In this document: positions 5,311 through 5,867 of the stretch, in pieces | How positions within the stretch are numbered: the stretch's first letter is position 1 | Layout of the letters: every line of letters begins with the position of its first letter | Assembly: GCA_002310015.1 (NCBI GenBank) | Contig: DBYQ01000001.1 | Span: 1 to 5,867, forward strand | Origin: Bacteroidales bacterium UBA1182 | Lineage (GTDB): Bacteria > Bacteroidota > Bacteroidia > Bacteroidales > Bacteroidaceae | DNA: 5,867 nucleotides | Reading direction: 5' to 3' | The notes under the pieces: model-generated | Told to the model about the DNA's origin: nothing | The model's database searches: none | Seen by the model: only the letters and a program-made list of their open reading frames with translations | Translations under genes and position numbers: made by a program

Positions 5311-5867
5311 ATGGTGCGGAGAAACGAGTTGATTAAAGAAATACGCAATATGACCGCGGCTGTGGCTGATGCCATGGCGGCGGTTTCTTTGTTTGTGGGA
5401 TATGAGGAGGATGAACGGGATGCGCTTGGCGGATGCAAGTATGAAGCGGATGTTATCAGGGATTCTATCATCCCACTGAAGGAACGGCTCTACGAGGTTC
5501 TGGACTGCATCAGGGAGGATTGGAACGCTATAATACAGAATGACCTGCTTTGTAACGATGTTAAGACGCTGCTGGAGGTGTGCAGCGGTTTCCATAAGAA
5601 GGCGTTTGAGTTTGATGAGGCTACCGTATTATATCCCCGTGTGGTTGAGGGTTTGCTTGGTGATGCTTGGCTGCCGCGTGCGTACCTTGTGCTGATGTAT
5701 GAGTGGGAAGATGAGGCATCGGCCATTAGAGAATACGTTATGAAGAACTGTGGGCTTGGTACTCCTTTGGACGATCCTTTTCGTGGTATCGCATCGAGAC
5801 TACGGCATTTCTTTACCGGTGTGACGGATGAGGAGTTTGAGAAGTTCGTGATGAACGGTGTGTCTTT
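5311..5867 (+). CDS. Unrecognised acidic hypothetical protein (3' end cut off)
   Basis: From ATG 5311 the frame is open for 185 codons to the window edge without a stop (MVRRNELIKEIRNMTAAVAD...). An in-frame TGA at 5272 and the lack of other upstream starts make 5311 the first ATG; ATG at 5350 is an alternative. The protein is rich in Glu/Asp and looks mainly helical and soluble: no signal peptide, and only a short, weakly hydrophobic stretch near 15-29. Visible pieces are VGYEEDERDALGG, LKERLYEVLDCIREDW, VCSGFHKKAFEFDEA, LPRAYLVLMYEWEDEA and FTGVTDEEFEKFVMNG. No P-loop, helix-turn-helix or catalytic motif is apparent and I do not recognise a family. Its place just after an integrase and terminator suggests it is the first cargo gene of an integrative element. 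Confidence 0.75.
   Translation, partial: MVRRNELIKEIRNMTAAVADAMAAVSLFVGYEEDERDALGGCKYEADVIRDSIIPLKERLYEVLDCIREDWNAIIQNDLLCNDVKTLLEVCSGFHKKAFEFDEATVLYPRVVEGLLGDAWLPRAYLVLMYEWEDEASAIREYVMKNCGLGTPLDDPFRGIASRLRHFFTGVTDEEFEKFVMNGVS

Noticed and set aside
5275..5726. Minus-strand frames opposite the last gene
   Set aside because: The plus-strand frame is open for its full 557 bases with sensible composition; the antisense frames overlap each other and have low-complexity Ser/His-rich products.
1..5867. CRISPR array, tRNA, rRNA or insertion sequence
   Set aside because: No regularly spaced repeats, cloverleaf-like segment, ribosomal RNA sequence or transposase was seen on either strand.

Overview
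The window looks like chromosomal or accessory DNA of a member of the Bacteroidales (Bacteroides or a close relative). Three things point there. The integrase is of the arm-binding/SAM-like type common in that order, and a perfect copy of the Bacteroides -7 promoter element (TAnnTTTG) lies just before it. An ECF sigma factor is coupled to a single-pass membrane partner. Start codons lack strong Shine-Dalgarno sequences. No species can be named from the sequence alone.

Layout: (1) Bases 1-1789, minus strand, hold a two-gene unit: an ECF-type sigma factor (1214-1789), followed with a 4-base ATGA overlap by a membrane protein (1-1217, running off the left edge). The membrane protein has the layout of an anti-sigma or signalling partner: short cytoplasmic head, one membrane helix and a long exported part with a Gly/Phe-rich hinge. 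(2) Bases 1790-2074 are a divergent intergenic stretch. Its right part is an imperfect 33/32-bp tandem repeat, with nested ACTT/AAGT inverted repeats, that runs right up to the next start codon. (3) Bases 2075-3418, plus strand, encode a complete AAA-type ATPase (P-loop, Walker B, C-terminal DUF4143-like domain with a PD-(D/E)XK-like pattern). (4) Bases 3419-3762 are a repeat-rich intergenic region with an 11-bp tandem repeat, a strong hairpin terminator, a 16-bp dyad, a second 11-bp tandem repeat and the integrase promoter. (5) Bases 3763-5142, plus strand, encode a complete tyrosine recombinase with all catalytic residues visible. (6) A terminator follows at 5179-5213. (7) From 5311 to the right edge is an unrecognised acidic protein, open at its 3' end.

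How the parts may relate: the sigma/partner pair is probably a self-contained envelope-signalling module. The ATPase has its own flanking signals and looks like a single-gene unit. The integrase and the unknown gene after it probably mark one end of an integrative element, with the repeat-rich region in front of the integrase as the best candidate for its recombination and control sites. That boundary is inference, because the other end of any element is outside the window. I see no CRISPR array, tRNA, rRNA or insertion sequence.
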